Source: Spizellomyces punctatus DAOM BR117 (Eukaryota > Chytridiomycota > Chytridiomycetes > Spizellomycetales > Spizellomycetaceae). Taken from it: 64,000 nucleotides of DNA. Under the pieces are notes generated by a model. It ran no database searches and was not told the origin of the DNA. It saw nothing but the letters and a program-made list of their open reading frames with translations. The stretch's first letter is position 1, and each line of letters opens with the position of its first letter. The translations under genes were made by a program, and so were the position numbers. Of the stretch, positions 11,864-24,524 are shown piece after piece. The stretch is from assembly GCF_000182565.1 (NCBI RefSeq), contig NW_015971550.1, positions 110,579 through 174,578 of the forward strand. The letters are read 5' to 3'.

Positions 11864-13477
11864 ATGGCCTCTCTCCTGCTACATATTCTTGACCGTCTCC
11901 GCAGAGAAAACCTACATGGCCCAACGTCACCATACCCAGCAACACGTCCTGCGCTTCGCAAACCGCATCAGCATTCTGTAGACTCACCAGACCACGACTC
12001 TTGGGTGCTCCTCGATGAGGAATTCGGTGACCTAGATGCGAAGGACCCTAGGTATGTGTTGCTGGGTACGTAGATATACCAATGACATGTCCAAGCAGGT
12101 TTGGTCTAATATTGCGTGCCTGTCAATCCCTTCAGATGGTTTGAACTATTTGTAGAGTTTTTTGTGGAAGGGGGCGCCGAAGGAAATGATGATCTGCTAT
12201 TCTTTGTTCGCCAAGGTGGAAGTGGACCCGAAACTACATCTGCAGATCAACAGCAACAGGATCCAATATTTGTGAGACGAAAGGTGGCAAATACTATGCC
12301 ATCACTCGGTGACCTTGTAGATTGGAAGCAAACCTTTTTTCTAAACCTTATTGTGCAACTACCCTGCACCCTTACGGTCGCTGTGTGTAAACGGGGAGCG
12401 AGTGGAGAGAGGAAGCGAAGCTTGTTGGCGGGTGAAGAAAGGATTGTGGTTGTAGGCGCAAACTCCAGTGGCTCAGGTGACAGTCCAGCTACAGACGCCA
12501 CCACGCCGAGTCCGGTTGGAGGTGGGCTCGTTGTAGATGCAGAAAGTCCAGCAACTCCCAGTTCCCCATCTCCAAAATCCAAACCAAAGATGATTGCGAT
12601 TCAGCGAATTCCAAAAACTGTTTACGCGGCGCCGTACAAATCTCGTATGGACGTAAAGGACGCCTTCATGAACGAATGCTCCTACCCCCTCGTGTACTAC
12701 ACTGTCAACGACTACGAATCTCACGACCTGCACCTTTCTATCCGTGAAAAGGAATACTTGTGCGTGGAACTATCTGTCATTATACCCGACGAGTCAAAGA
12801 GTGATAGAGTCCGCAAATGGACGACAACATCTGGCGCGGAGGCTGTCGCCGCGATATCGTTGGACGATGATTCTGCACCATTTCCAGTCCCGCGGGGATG
12901 TGCAAAGATTGTTCTGTTTCAAGGGGCCGTACCATACACTTCTCTGCTAGATATATATCAGCAGAAAGGCCTTGCAGCTCGAAACCAATTACGCTTGAGC
13001 TGGAAGAAACTGACGGATGGAGGTATTCAAGGCCGGAAAGGTAACGATTCACCTCCGCCAGAACGAACCGAATACATCATGATGCGGGGACCTCACGGGA
13101 AAGGCCAATGCCAAGTTGCTATTAAAGACGACCTACCACCCCCTAACATTGAGACCGAAGGGTCCTCATCGTCCTCGTCACGAAAACCTTCGTCATTGAC
13201 AGATAAGCTGTTCAAAATGGGCAGCGCCGTAAGAACACAGCTCGTTGCTGCTGCTGCGGCGAGTGTGTTGGGTGTGGATAGTGTTGGAAGCGATGCAGAA
13301 AAATTGAAGAAACCGGAGAGTTTGAGATGTTCCATGACATATGTAAATGTTCCATGGCAGTCTATTATCAGGCACGTTGTAATTGTTGATCATTTTCTTG
13401 AGAGCTGGATAATAACCCAAGTTCATTATAATAGCGATTTAGCAGATCATGCTAGCCGGCGGAGTGACAAGCGATAG
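11864..13477 (+). CDS. KIAA0930 / DUF2045 family protein, about 509 aa
   Basis: Exons 11864-12051 and 12136-13477, joined across an 84-nt intron (GTATGT...CTTCAG) that rebuilds an arginine codon (DPR-WFELFVEFF). Segments matching the metazoan KIAA0930 family occur in order: DDLLFFVRQ, the block MPSLGDLVDWKQTFFLNLIV, AVCKR, then VLFQGAVPYTSLLDIY, MRGPHGKGQCQVAI and, near the end, MTYVNVPWQSI. The molecular function of the family is not established. The insert rich in S, P and G between residues of the two halves is probably disordered. The last roughly 30 residues after WQSII do not look like the family, so a small unrecognised 3' intron is possible. It shares a short divergent promoter region with the TspO-like gene. 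Confidence 0.85.
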
Positions 13478-13984
13478 CTAGCTGATTGCCGAGTCCGATA
13501 ACCGACGCCATTGGTGCCATATATATATATACGGGCGTTTTTCCCCGTCCGCCTTTGGTATGATACAATGAAACTGGTAATCGTACAGAACAGGAGATTC
13601 TGGAATCGAGGGTTCTGAGGATTTGTTTATATTCATTTCTTATTGCCATGGCAACAAACTAAGCCTTGTCTGCGCGCACGTTGTCTATTTATCCATTTTT
13701 GAATGGCCGCTGAAGTACTGCTAATAAGGTTTGGGGTTTGAAGCCCCCGTCGGTTTTCCTTTGCCGTTTTTTTTCATCTTTCATTTTGGGAGATTTGCAT
13801 TGCGAGACGATTTCGAGATCAAGTCCTAGAGGGTTGTTCACCCTTCTTCTCCTTGCTCTCTTTTGAAGAGGTACCCCTCGCCTATGACGTAGAACGCGTC
13901 ACACCGTGTCCATCGTCTAAAAACGGTTTGTAGGTTTGTCCAGCTTTTGTCCCTCCCCAGGAATCCTTCTCCTCCCCGCATACC
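13478..13984. other. Intergenic, with AT repeat
   Basis: About 500 nt between two plus-strand genes. It contains an AT microsatellite at 13519-13531 and a T(8) run. No gene is seen. It probably covers the 3' UTR of the upstream gene and the promoter of the desaturase. Confidence 0.6.
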
Positions 13985-15584
13985 ATGTGCCATACAGGCA
14001 AGACGGCGACAGCCACGGCTGTAAGGCGGCACGCCATCTTTACTCGAAAGGAGATTGAGGACCGCGTTAAGCAGGGAGAGATTTTGGTCATTATCAACAG
14101 CAAGGTGTACAACTTGACCAAGTTTATCAACCACCATCCGGGTGGTGACTTGGCGATTTGGCATATGGCGGGTAAGTGCTGACGATACGCATAATGGTCT
14201 CTAGGGATCAATAAAGCTGTATGATTGAATCAATGTGGTCACTTGCCTGACATGCTTTGACACTAGGCAAAGACGCAACGGACGCGGTCCTTGCGTACCA
14301 TCCTGAACCAGTGATAGAGAAGCGTATGCCACATTTTTGCATCGGGGAGTTAGCACCGAATACTCAACATGCCAGCAAACTTTCTCTGGCGTATCGAAGA
14401 CTGGATGCAAAGTTGAAAGCCGAAGGAATGTATGAAACAAATTACTGGTTTTACGTTCGTGAAGCCGTCAAAATGTTGGCAATCTGGTTTGCGATGATCG
14501 GACTAGTTGTCTGGGGTCCGCAGCACTGGATGACATACGCGGCGAGTGCATTGTTGGGTTCGACCTTGTGGCATCAAGCAGCGTTTGTAGCGCACGATGG
14601 TATGTTCTTCACTCAGACCAGACACGGTATTGAATGGTAATAACATTCTCTTTGTGTTTCCAGCCGGCCACAGCGGAATAACACACGATGCCAAAACCGA
14701 CATGATCCTTGGAATTTGCCTAGGAAACTTCCTTGGTGGACTCAGTCTTGGATGGTGGAAACACAACCACAATGTCCACCATATTGTCACAAACGACCCT
14801 TCACACGATCCCGACATTCAACACATGCCATTCTTTGCCATCTCTACCAAATTCTTTCAAAACCTCTATTCCACCTACTACAAACGCGTACTGAACTTTG
14901 ACGCTGCCGCGCAATTCTTCATATCCATCCAACATCATCTCTTCTACCTTATCCTGTGCTTTGGCAGATTCAATCTCTACGTTCTCGGATGGTCATATGT
15001 CCTTCGCAAAGGCCCGGTTCCCCACCGAAAACTGGAAATTACATGCATGTCCCTATTCTGGGCATGGTTCATCCCGCTGCTGTCTTATTTACCTAATTGG
15101 AAATATCGCGTAGCCTACATTCTCTTGTCACACATGATGACCGTCTTTTTACACCTGCAAATTACGTTGAGCCATTTTGGAATGGAGGCTCAAGAGAATC
15201 CTCAGGACGATTTTGCGGCGATGGCCTTGAAAACCACGATGGATGTCGAGTGTCCTATCTGGATGGATTGGTTCCATGGGGGATTACAAGTATGTTTTTT
15301 GTTTGCCTGGCATAAACTTATTTGTGTGTTTGAAATTGGTTTGACATTACATCTATCGATAGTTCCAAGTCGAGCATCACCTGTTTCCCCGCCTCCCTCG
15401 CCACAATCTCCGGAAGATCCGTCCGCACGTTCTAAAGTTAGCCAAGGACCATAATCTACCGTTCCATAGCTACGGCTTTATCAAGAGCAATCAAGTCGTT
15501 TTGGCTGTTTTACAAAGTGTAGCTCATCAAGTACGAGCCGTGTTACGGGTGGATCCGAGGACGGCGCATGCCCATGCCCTCTGA
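13985..15584 (+). CDS. Cytochrome b5-fused front-end desaturase, probably delta-8 sphingolipid desaturase, 455 aa
   Basis: Exons 13985-14171, 14267-14599, 14664-15289 and 15363-15584, with introns of 95, 64, 73 nt, all GTAAGT or GTATGT donors. The N-terminal cytochrome b5 domain carries the haem motif HHPGGD. The desaturase core has the three histidine boxes: HDAGH (rebuilt across the second intron), HNHNVHH, and QVEHH with glutamine in place of the first histidine, the front-end signature. The tail HHLFPRLPRHNLRK is typical of fungal sphingolipid delta-8 desaturases, whereas delta-5/6 acyl enzymes are the main alternative. It is expected in the ER membrane, taking electrons from NADH-cytochrome b5 reductase through the fused domain and desaturating the long-chain base of ceramides for glucosylceramide synthesis. 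Several hydrophobic spans flank the boxes. Confidence 0.93.
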
Positions 15585-15976
15585 GCACTTTGTGTTGGTT
15601 AATGTTTGTGGTTTTTGTGATTTGTATGCTGCTAGGAATGGACCCGCTACAATATTTTGTAATCCTTTTCAATGTTATCGATAATTATTTTTTTATGTAA
15701 CATGTCTGAAAGACAGAAAGTGTACACAAGTCCTGCACTAAGTGACATCATTTCAAAACACCTATCATCAACCAAGAAAAATGCAATTTTCTGTCACAGC
15801 ACAGAACTAGAGGAATACGAAAAGGAATGGATACAGGAAAAATAAAAAAAGTGGCTGACTCCCCTCCGAAATTTGTATTTCGCATCCAGAGCGTAAAGGG
15901 GTCGTCCGTCTAACTCCAAAACCAGGTTCAAGTGGCTCGCCGAGTGTCCCCCGTTGACCAAGATTATCCATCATCA
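15585..15976. other. Convergent 3' intergenic region
   Basis: About 390 AT-rich nt between the desaturase stop and the Chd1 stop on the opposite strand. It contains several A/T runs and no gene. Confidence 0.6.
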
Positions 15977-18900
15977 TCATCGACGATAAGGATTATATCG
16001 ATCCCCCTTCCTCTCCCGGTCCCTATCACCCCTTCCTCGCTCCCTTTCCCTTCCCTTATCCCGCTCTCTGTCCCTCTCATCTCGTCCGCGCTCTCTTTTC
16101 CTATCGCGCTCCCAGGAGCGATCCCGCCGAGAGTTATCGCGAGTCCGACTGTGGCTTCGGCTTCTACTCCGGCTTCGGCTGGGGCTCCGACTGGGACTTT
16201 TGCTCTTTCGGGGTTTTACAATATCTTGTTTTTTTGGTATCTTGTACTTTTCGCCGAGATTCGCCAAAATCCCGTTTCGACCGTTTTCATGACGTTTGGG
16301 GGGTGGAGCACCCGAAGGTGACAATACGTCTTCTCGCTCCCGTTTTCGCCTATGCGTTGACGGTGTGTTTTCTGAGGCTAAATCCTCTTTGAGGGGAGAA
16401 TGACGCTTAGAATGTGCGGTAGGTGTATCACCGTCGCGATCGCCACGCTTGCGTTTGGCGGCCGCCGGAGCAGGCGACTCCAATTTCGCATCGCCATGTT
16501 GTCCATTTTGCTGCTCTTTTTCATCACTCTTTTCTTTCCCAGCATGGGCTATTTCCCACAACTTTCGTAGTGTTTCCCAGTCCTCGCATGTCCCATCCGC
16601 TTTCGTCCAAAAGAAGTTATCGGCAATAAACCTAAACAGATGCGCTTGAATACGTTGTTTTTTGATTGGCGTCCTCTCTTTTGCTACGTAATCCTCAATC
16701 AGTGAGCACACCGCCAAAAACTCATTCTTGGCACGATCTAGCTTCCATTGGGTTTGCTTCCGTTCCCTGACGTCTGGATCGTCTTCCTCAAAGGCAGGAG
16801 GGCCACGCAGTCTGAGCATTTGGTCTTTGACAGGACGCAGCATCTGTTTATACTTTGACTCGTCATAGTCCGTGAAGAGATCCGACTCTGCACGGTCCTT
16901 CTTTTCAGCTACTTCGCTAGTTCTGCTCTTCTTTTTCGGTCGTGGCGACTTGTCTGCAGGCTCCGCCTCCGTTTTGCTGTTTTTCACCCGGACGACCCCA
17001 TTTCCGCTCTTTGCACTTTCCCTGGCACGTTTCTTTGAATTCGTCTTTTCGCGGGCCAACCGAATATTATTCTGCCGCGTTTGCAGTTCTTTAAGCAGAT
17101 ACATGGCGCGTCGATCGAGATGGAGCTTTTTGGGCAGTAACTTGTCCTTCTGGTCTGAACTCCGCTCGCCTCCGAGATGAAACTTTTTGGCAAAGCCTAG
17201 CTCTGCATCTGCCTGTATTGCTCTCCAATTTCCAAAACCGTGTCGGTACACACCAACTAGGAGCATGGCATCGTCTTTGGTGTTCCATGGAGGTTTCGAG
17301 TCCCATTTGCCAGTAAAGCCGAGATCCGTTTGTTCCAAACGGAACGACAACTGGTTTTTGTGCGATTCCATCTCATCTGTCAGGGCGTTCAGAAGCGGGA
17401 TTCGCTCAATCATCTTCTTTGCATTAATGTCCTTGGTTCCCTTGTAGTCAGCATAAATGGCCTTCTCTTTGTCTGCTTTGGAAGTCTTCTGTCCTTGCGT
17501 TGCCTCTTCATTCACGCGCACAGCCTCCTCACAGGCGGCCATAATCTCTCTGGCGTGCGTCTTAACCGCATCCGCGCTCTTATCTCCAAGGTTGGCATGA
17601 CTGATAATCTCATCAAATCGTCTGTCAAGGTCACCCCACGTCATCAAAGCATTCGCCAAATCCCCGATGGCCTTCTTATCGAGTTGGTTGGCTTGGCCGC
17701 CCTTTTTTCCTTTACCTTTTGTAGCCTTCGCGCTCCGCTTACGGGTTCCGATTTCCTCCTCCTCACCCTCCCCTTCGGCATACGAGATTTGAGGTAGCCG
17801 CTTCCGAGGTGCTGGCACTTTTGGTTGGGATTCTTTCAATAGTTCCTCAGCTTCCGCCACTTTGTCTCGATCATTAGCGGGAACAAGCGAGTCCCATTCT
17901 AACTGATCCATTTGTACATTCATTGTCTTCCACCGTTCCATGAACTCATCACTGCCTCCGGCCACTGGTTGCGCCTGTGCAAGCTCAGTCTTCTCGGCGC
18001 GCGCCAAGATATCATCCAGGTCGAGTTTTTCCACTTTATTGTCATTCGTCTCGCCGTTGGCCCCTGCTTGCTCCGCAGCATCCTGTTCAAATAATTTCTT
18101 CGCACCAAACTTCAAAATTGTGGCCAGCTCATCTCTGGTCGGCTTCTGCAGCTCCTCCGAAAGCTGCTTCTCTTTCTCAATCTTCTCGTACACTTGTCCA
18201 TTATTTTCCATTTGCTGAATGATGGCGTACTCGAGAACCATCTTTCTTTTAGCCCGTTCAATGATATCCTCCTCAATTGATCCAGCAGTGATGAAGCGGT
18301 ACACATTTACATGTTTCTTTTGGCCTACAATCACGAACATACATTAGCGTCATTGGATTCAGAGACCGCAAGTTAATTTACAAACGTACCAATCCGATGG
18401 GCACGTGCAATAGCTTGCAGATCTAAAAAGTAGAATAACGGAAATGTTAGATGCATTAGTGCGATAGTTAGTCAAGTCTAGTTACACGCACCATTTTGCG
18501 GGTTCCAATCTAGGTCAAATAAAATAACAGTGTCGGCAGTCTCCAAATTCAAACCGAGTCCCCCAGCCCTGGTTGACAACAAAAATGCAAAGTCGGTAGA
18601 CCCGGGGGCATTGAAGTGATCCATAGCTCGTTTCCTCGCTTCCGACTGCACGGTACCATCCAAGCGTTGAAATTGTAGTCCCCGAAGCGTCAAATACTCA
18701 GCCAAGATATTGAGCATGTTCACCATTTGGGAAAAAATAAGCACACGTCGCCCTTCTGCTTTCATACGGGTCAACAACTTATCCAATAAAACCATCTTCC
18801 CTGAACTGCTGAGAATATCCACAAATGAATCATTCCTGGATGTGGTAAAGTTACGGGCATTCGGGAACAAGAACGGGTGATTGCTAGCCTTCTTCAACTC

Positions 18901-21535
18901 CATCACCACGTTCTGGAGACTGATTCGTACTTCGTCCTTTGATCCATTCTTCAACCCTGCGAAATTCTTTGTAAAAATAGCGGTGTAATACTTCTTCTGA
19001 AGCTCTGACATTGGTATTCGAAGAATCAGCTCCGTCTTGCCGGGGAGGGAGGTCTCAACATCCTTCTTTAGTCGTCGAAGCATAAGCTTCGTAAGCAGAT
19101 TGTGCAAGTACTGGATCTTTCCCTTTTGCTCCTCATTATCTGTCGCGTCGAGGTCAATCTCCAGGTCCATGTCGATACTAGCACCGGGCATCAGGAACTG
19201 GATTAAAGCCATAAGCTCCTGTACGTTGTTTTGCAGGGGCGTTCCAGTGATCAGCAAGCGGTTGGCAACCATATATTCTTTCGCAAGCGACTGGTGAAGT
19301 TTGGAGTCCTCGTTTTTCAATCGGTGCGCTTCATCTACTGCTAGAAATGCCCATTTGATTTTGTTCAAATGTGCCTTATCTTGTATGATCATCTCATACG
19401 TCGTTAAGAGGACATTGAACCGCAATATCCGCTTTGCAGGACGACCCTTTTTGGCGGTATACGAGTAAAACTCGTATTCTCGAATGATGCTGCGTCCCTT
19501 TGCGTTTCCTTGATATAGAACAACGTTCATATCTGGTGCCCATCTTGCAAACTCGCGCTGCCATGCGGAGATGGTACCAAGGGGTACGACGACTAGGAAT
19601 GGCCCGTATACTTTCATAATATGGAAGAGATATGAGAGGAACGAAACAGTTTGCACGGTCTTTCCTAAACCCATTTCATCTGCCAAGATCCCGTTTTCGT
19701 TCCTATGCCACAGATCCGCCATCCAGTTGACTCCAATCAACTGGAACTCTCGGAGTTCACCTCCCACCAAAAAGTCCGCTTCCCGGAAAGGCTTATATGG
19801 TGGGCGATGGTCAGGCTTGTATTGCTCGCTTCGACTTGGCACTTGCTGACTGTTGGACCGATCCAGGAACGAATCGATCTCGGCCTGATCGTCGGCCAAT
19901 GACGTTGCTGACTCCCAGGTACCTTCCTCGTATCCTAATCCCCGCCACTTACAGTAATACTGCGTGCCGCTCGGGTTGTCCTCATCGGGGCTTACCACGC
20001 GACTGGCAATGATACGATCCACCTTCTTGTGTTCCTCAAGGAGATCCTTCTTATCGTTGATCTCCATCAATACACGTTCTCTATCTTCTTCAGTGAGATA
20101 GGGGTCTTCGAGAATGGCCTGTCGTTCATTGAACTCTTTGATGAACTTGTCAATCTTTTTGAACCCCTTAAGAGTCTCCAGGTACTGGACGTCACACCAC
20201 TGCAGTTCCCGATACGAACGACCTAGCCACTTGACCAGATATTGACTTTGCTCCACAGCGTTGCCATCTACCATATGTAGCATTTAGAAGGTGTCTTGCT
20301 AAGATGAGAAAAAGAGAGACAATTGAGGGACATACCTTCGTCTTCAACCTCCACCGTACGTTGGTCGAAAAACCCATCTATCACATCACCTAAGCCAATG
20401 CGTCCTGGGTCAGCCAAGTGTTTACATCGTCACGGCACACGGTTTCCTTACCTTCTTCTTCTGGCGGATATGCTTCCGCATAGACTTCAGGCCCCCTCTC
20501 TTCCAAATCAAGCTCTTCGTCCGCAGCATTTTCATTGTAGTCCAAAGCGGGGTTTCGCTGTCGGGTGGAGTATCGCGGAAAATCATCATCCCACAGGTAA
20601 AGGTTCTGCTTTTGTCGCTTCTTCTTGGCATTTTCTGATTCGAAATCAGAGCCAGACACCTCTTCCTCTTCTGAAAAGTCTCCGATGAAATCGTCTGGGT
20701 CCTCTGAAAACAGGATCATCTTTAGGACCCAGGCGATTAAAACAACTCCATCTGCCGCCTATGCACCTTTGCGGCGATTCATTTGTGCCCGCGATCGTAG
20801 CTTGCCTTTGCGTTGTTTGCTCTTACGCCGTGATCCATAGTCGTCGTCATCCTCCTCATCATCACTCGGACTGCCCTCTTTACCAGCCTAATATAGAGCA
20901 GAAAGTTATAACGAAATGCCGAGTGGTTGTTAGTCCATGCAATAAGAACGACTCACAGCAGTGAAGCGATTCGGTTGCGTCCGCGCTCTGCCCGATCGTC
21001 GAAGGCCATACAAATCTGGGTTTTCTTCAGCGTATGAAAATTCAGATTTACTGGACCGTATTGTACGTTTTCTGTTCCTTGCCGATGGCTTGTCGTCCGC
21101 CGAGCTTTCACCTTCAGTGATGATCTCATCTTGCTCTGGCTCACTTTCACCTTGAACGTAGTCATCGTCTTCGCTCTTGTGTCCATTCTCGTGGTTATCG
21201 CCAGGCTCGCTAAAATCACTTAGATCATCATCAACATCAATGTCGCCATCCGAACCGGTAGTGGGCCGCCCCGGGATTAGGTCGGCCTCGGGTATCTGTA
21301 CATCCTCATCGGAGTCGAATATGTGATCTGTATCCGAGCTATAGTTACTGTTATGCCGGGCTATATAGAGAGCAATGCAAATGTAGAGGCATCGGTTAGG
21401 AAAAGAGTTTCAAAGGACCGCACAATAGGGTCTTTAATGGTAATCGGCAATAGATCGCAAACAATGATCATGAAAACCCCTAACCAAGATACGCCCCACC
21501 CTAGTCTGCCGAACAGCCAAGCAGCCTTTCGCCAT
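15977..21535 (-). CDS. CHD1: Chd1-type chromodomain ATP-dependent chromatin remodeller
   Basis: Seven exons are firm: 21360-20957, 20887-20767, 20703-20452, 20389-20336, 20267-18492, 18422-18390 and 18324-15977. A plausible first exon is 21535-21493 (ATG in good context, GTATCT donor, CCTAAC branch), giving about 1,675 residues; the true start is uncertain. Domain order: acidic N-terminus with LYGLRRSGR, two chromodomains (SQYLVKWLGRSYRELQW; QYYCKWRGLGYEEGTWE), and a SNF2 helicase with GILADEMGLGKT, VDEAHRLKN, LITGTPLQNN and the C-lobe RLDGTVQ, STRAGGLGLNL and RAHRIGQ (the last built from a 33-nt exon). Then come a SANT/SLIDE-like region (YRHGFGNWRAIQAD), a CHCT/DUF4208 domain (MLRPVKDQMLRLRG) and a basic tail of SR/RD/RE repeats. 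It should slide and space nucleosomes on transcribed chromatin. The long SR-like tail is unusual for Chd1. Confidence 0.93.
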
Positions 21536-22515
21536 GAAAACGTCGTCAAAGAGACACCGTACTAAACATCTCGTAAAGCCCTTGCTCGCTTTTCCCCGTA
21601 CAGTCACCATCGTGCAATGACGGTGATGCACTGAACAACAACGCTGAAATTCCGCGCAGTAAAAACCGAGCGAAGCCATATAGCCTGTTACCCCAGTAAC
21701 CATATATCTCTATCTGAAGCTCCTGCATCGACAAAGTGTCTCTACTAGTGGAACTCCGAACTTTGTCTCACCCATGGCCGATGCCGATGAGTACGCGAGA
21801 CATGATTGGCAAAAGCCACAAACATTTCTTTGCATTTCGCACCTCGTTCGAAAGAGGTTCTCTTGTACTGTCAAGGTGGACTTGGCGCAATACATCGCAA
21901 GTGATATCTGCTTGAGCACCAACCGCGCAAGACGATGCATATCTGGAGGTTTTTGTGCCAAGGCTACCACGGCCACCGTCTGACACGTTCTCATATGGGC
22001 TATGCCAACCTTAGTACCCCGGTACCATCACCCACCTGTAGGACCCGTTGTGTGTACGTCTGTATTAGTCTGTGGGATGCGTTCTATCGGAGGGGGATCC
22101 CCGCTGTTGCTCATGGTGTGGCTGTGCAGTAAGACCGGGAACGTAAGCGAGTGCTTTGCAAAAAGCGTTCAAAAGGCCGGAAAGGCGACCAGCAAACGGA
22201 ACGCACAACAAAACGATTGTAACACAAAGACTTACTAACACCAATGGGATCTTATAAGGGTTGTATCCTTATATTAGGTAATCAGTTGCACGTGAGCTTA
22301 TTGTCGGGCATCTAACATGATGGATGCGATGAAGTATTCTCGACGACAGCAACATCAGAGGAATCTTGTCAAGAAGAGTGTATTTATCAATGAAAAATAA
22401 AAAAAGAACAATCGACAGCAACATCTAAAAAGTCTAGTTACAAAAAAATAAGAAAAAGAATAATCTATCAAATTCCCTTTATGCCCCCGCAAGCACGTCC
22501 ACAAACGCTACTTCT
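21536..22515. other. Intergenic, 5' of Chd1
   Basis: About 1 kb between the putative Chd1 start and the end of the DCAF12-like gene, both on the minus strand. Only short frames without family features are present. It is likely the Chd1 promoter plus the AT-rich 3' flank near 22380-22480. Confidence 0.55.
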
Positions 22516-23973
22516 TTACCACATTCCAGCAAACGAACCCTTTAGGTTAAGTTGCAGCGGACCACCAGCCGCAAACAACCCGGAGCGTGATGGGTTGTAC
22601 TTGAGGGTATATATTGCATTCCGAACATCCGCTCCCTGAAAATGCGCTTCGTACATTGCATCGCGCAAAAGCCACCCTTCACCCGTCTGCAACCAGGCGG
22701 TCATGTCAGAAGGGATGCCAGCCAAGATGGCAGTTGATCCACGGCGGATCCGAGATCGTCTCGCATATCCAGGCGAGAGAGGGGAGGACGCAGACCGAGA
22801 CAAGGGTGAGGGAGACGATGGGGTTGACAATGCCGACTGTGATCTGTGCGAGCTTGGCCAAGCAAGATATTTTCCACCGCGCATGTCGTAAAATGATACT
22901 CTGCCCTTGCCACCACCTACTGCAAGGACTGCATTGTCGAAAGCCAGCGATCGCACGCCCCATCCATCATCACAGCTCTCGAATGTGTGGACAACTTGGC
23001 CCGCTCGCGGATCAACAAGAGAAACATGATTCGCGGAACCGATCGCGTAAATGTGCTCACTATCATCGAACGCCAAACAGCAAGTCTCCTCGGTATAACG
23101 CAAAGGCACATTAGTGGATGGTTTAAACTTGTTGGCGTCCCAAATTTTGACAAAACCATCCGTAGAGAGAGTGGCGATGTTGCTTTTTGCAGTATTGTAG
23201 AGCATATCCCGTACTTTGCCTCGGTGTTCACAAGCCGAAACGGTGGCGGAGAGAAGGGATATACGCGGACCATTCAACGGAGAGAGGAACTCTGTCCCAC
23301 TCTCGGAACAAATCATCCACTTTTTGACGGTCATATCGCGAGCTCCAGAGACCAGAACGTTATCACTCATCCAGGCCACGGAAAATACCATATCAGTGTG
23401 CCCTTGGAGAACTGCAAGAGGTTCAAATGACGGCAACTTGAAGATTTCAATCGAACCAAGAGGTCTTCCAACCCCGACAGCAATCAACGTTCGTGACGGA
23501 TTGACGGCCATGCATCGAATTCCTGTTCCCAAATCTGGCAGCACCTGCCGCTGCATCAGACCCTTTTCTCCGACAGCTTGCTCAGAGCCCCATCCAGGTA
23601 CGTGAGCTTCCACCAATGGTATTTGCACTCTTTTCCCGTTTCCAACATTCAACACGACCAACGCGTTGCATTTTGTTCCCATTACAACGTGATCATCAGA
23701 TAACCAAGTCGCCGCAAACACCTTGTCGAGACCCGCGGTATCAAATTCGTGCTCGTCTGTCAATGAGCCTGCCAATTTTCGCGACACATATCTTGCCATA
23801 TCCGCCTCCAACGAATTGCGATGCGTTCTAATCCGCTGTGCCCGTCCTCGTCGAGCCACGCCATTGCACTCGCGAGAATTTAGACATGCGGCAATATTAG
23901 AAGGTTCGCTATGCGGGTATGTCCAGGTGGGTTCAAAGGGTTTCCCCATAAACGGGAGCTTGAAGACGACCAT
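22516..23973 (-). CDS. WD40 protein related to DCAF12 (CUL4-DDB1 substrate receptor), 485 aa
   Basis: A single exon from ATG at 23973 to stop at 22516, rare in this intron-rich window. WD40-like repeats are visible (HTDMVFSVAWMSDNVLVSGARD, then STDGFVKIWDANK, then LVDPRAG with a DxR-type end). An insert rich in S/P with RRSRIRRG precedes the last blades. The C-terminal segment LFAAGGPLQLNLKGSFAGMW matches the characteristic end of DCAF12 proteins (AGGPL...G.YAG.W). DCAF12 is a substrate receptor of CUL4-DDB1 ubiquitin ligases that recognises C-terminal degrons; that role here is inferred. A WDxR-like box for DDB1 binding is not obvious beyond VDPRAG. Length is close to the human protein. Confidence 0.8.
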   Translation of the reverse strand: MVVFKLPFMGKPFEPTWTYPHSEPSNIAACLNSRECNGVARRGRAQRIRTHRNSLEADMARYVSRKLAGSLTDEHEFDTAGLDKVFAATWLSDDHVVMGTKCNALVVLNVGNGKRVQIPLVEAHVPGWGSEQAVGEKGLMQRQVLPDLGTGIRCMAVNPSRTLIAVGVGRPLGSIEIFKLPSFEPLAVLQGHTDMVFSVAWMSDNVLVSGARDMTVKKWMICSESGTEFLSPLNGPRISLLSATVSACEHRGKVRDMLYNTAKSNIATLSTDGFVKIWDANKFKPSTNVPLRYTEETCCLAFDDSEHIYAIGSANHVSLVDPRAGQVVHTFESCDDGWGVRSLAFDNAVLAVGGGKGRVSFYDMRGGKYLAWPSSHRSQSALSTPSSPSPLSRSASSPLSPGYARRSRIRRGSTAILAGIPSDMTAWLQTGEGWLLRDAMYEAHFQGADVRNAIYTLKYNPSRSGLFAAGGPLQLNLKGSFAGMW

Positions 23974-24524
23974 AGTAGTGTGCCAGACCAGACGGGCTAT
24001 GACCAGCGGACAGCAGGCGATGCAGTTCCAGAGCGAAAAGGAAATGCACGGAGGGGTATCCTAAATAAATAAATCTTTCTCCACCCGGGCCTTCCGGACA
24101 AAACGCCCAACCGGTTGATTCCAACCCACACCTCCGAAGTTTCAGCGGGGGTTCTGGACTGCGACCCAAAACGAACTCCGACTCAACAAAAAAAATCTGC
24201 AATCTCCCCCCATCGCCACCCATCCGCTCATGTATCAAATCTGCCTGATAAGTTTCTAAAAATGGAACTTTTTCATTACATATTTGTAGTTGTAACTGCA
24301 AATTTTAGTGAGACACGTCAAGGGTTCGACGCTCGCTCGGTGCAGGCTTCAAGGGGCACCCGAACCCTTTTTTTTTCGGTCCAATATCGCACCATCATTG
24401 CAGTCGCTCTGTATTCCACGCAATGTCTTTATGAAATCCAAATGGGTATACTAGGCACAGCGATTCTACCACTCACTCTAAGCACTACATATATCATGGT
24501 AGGGAAATATGAATAAATTGACAA
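23974..24524. other. Intergenic
   Basis: About 550 nt between the DCAF12-like start and the DDHD phospholipase stop, both on the minus strand. No gene or strong signal is seen beyond an A(7)/T(9) run pair. Confidence 0.55.
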
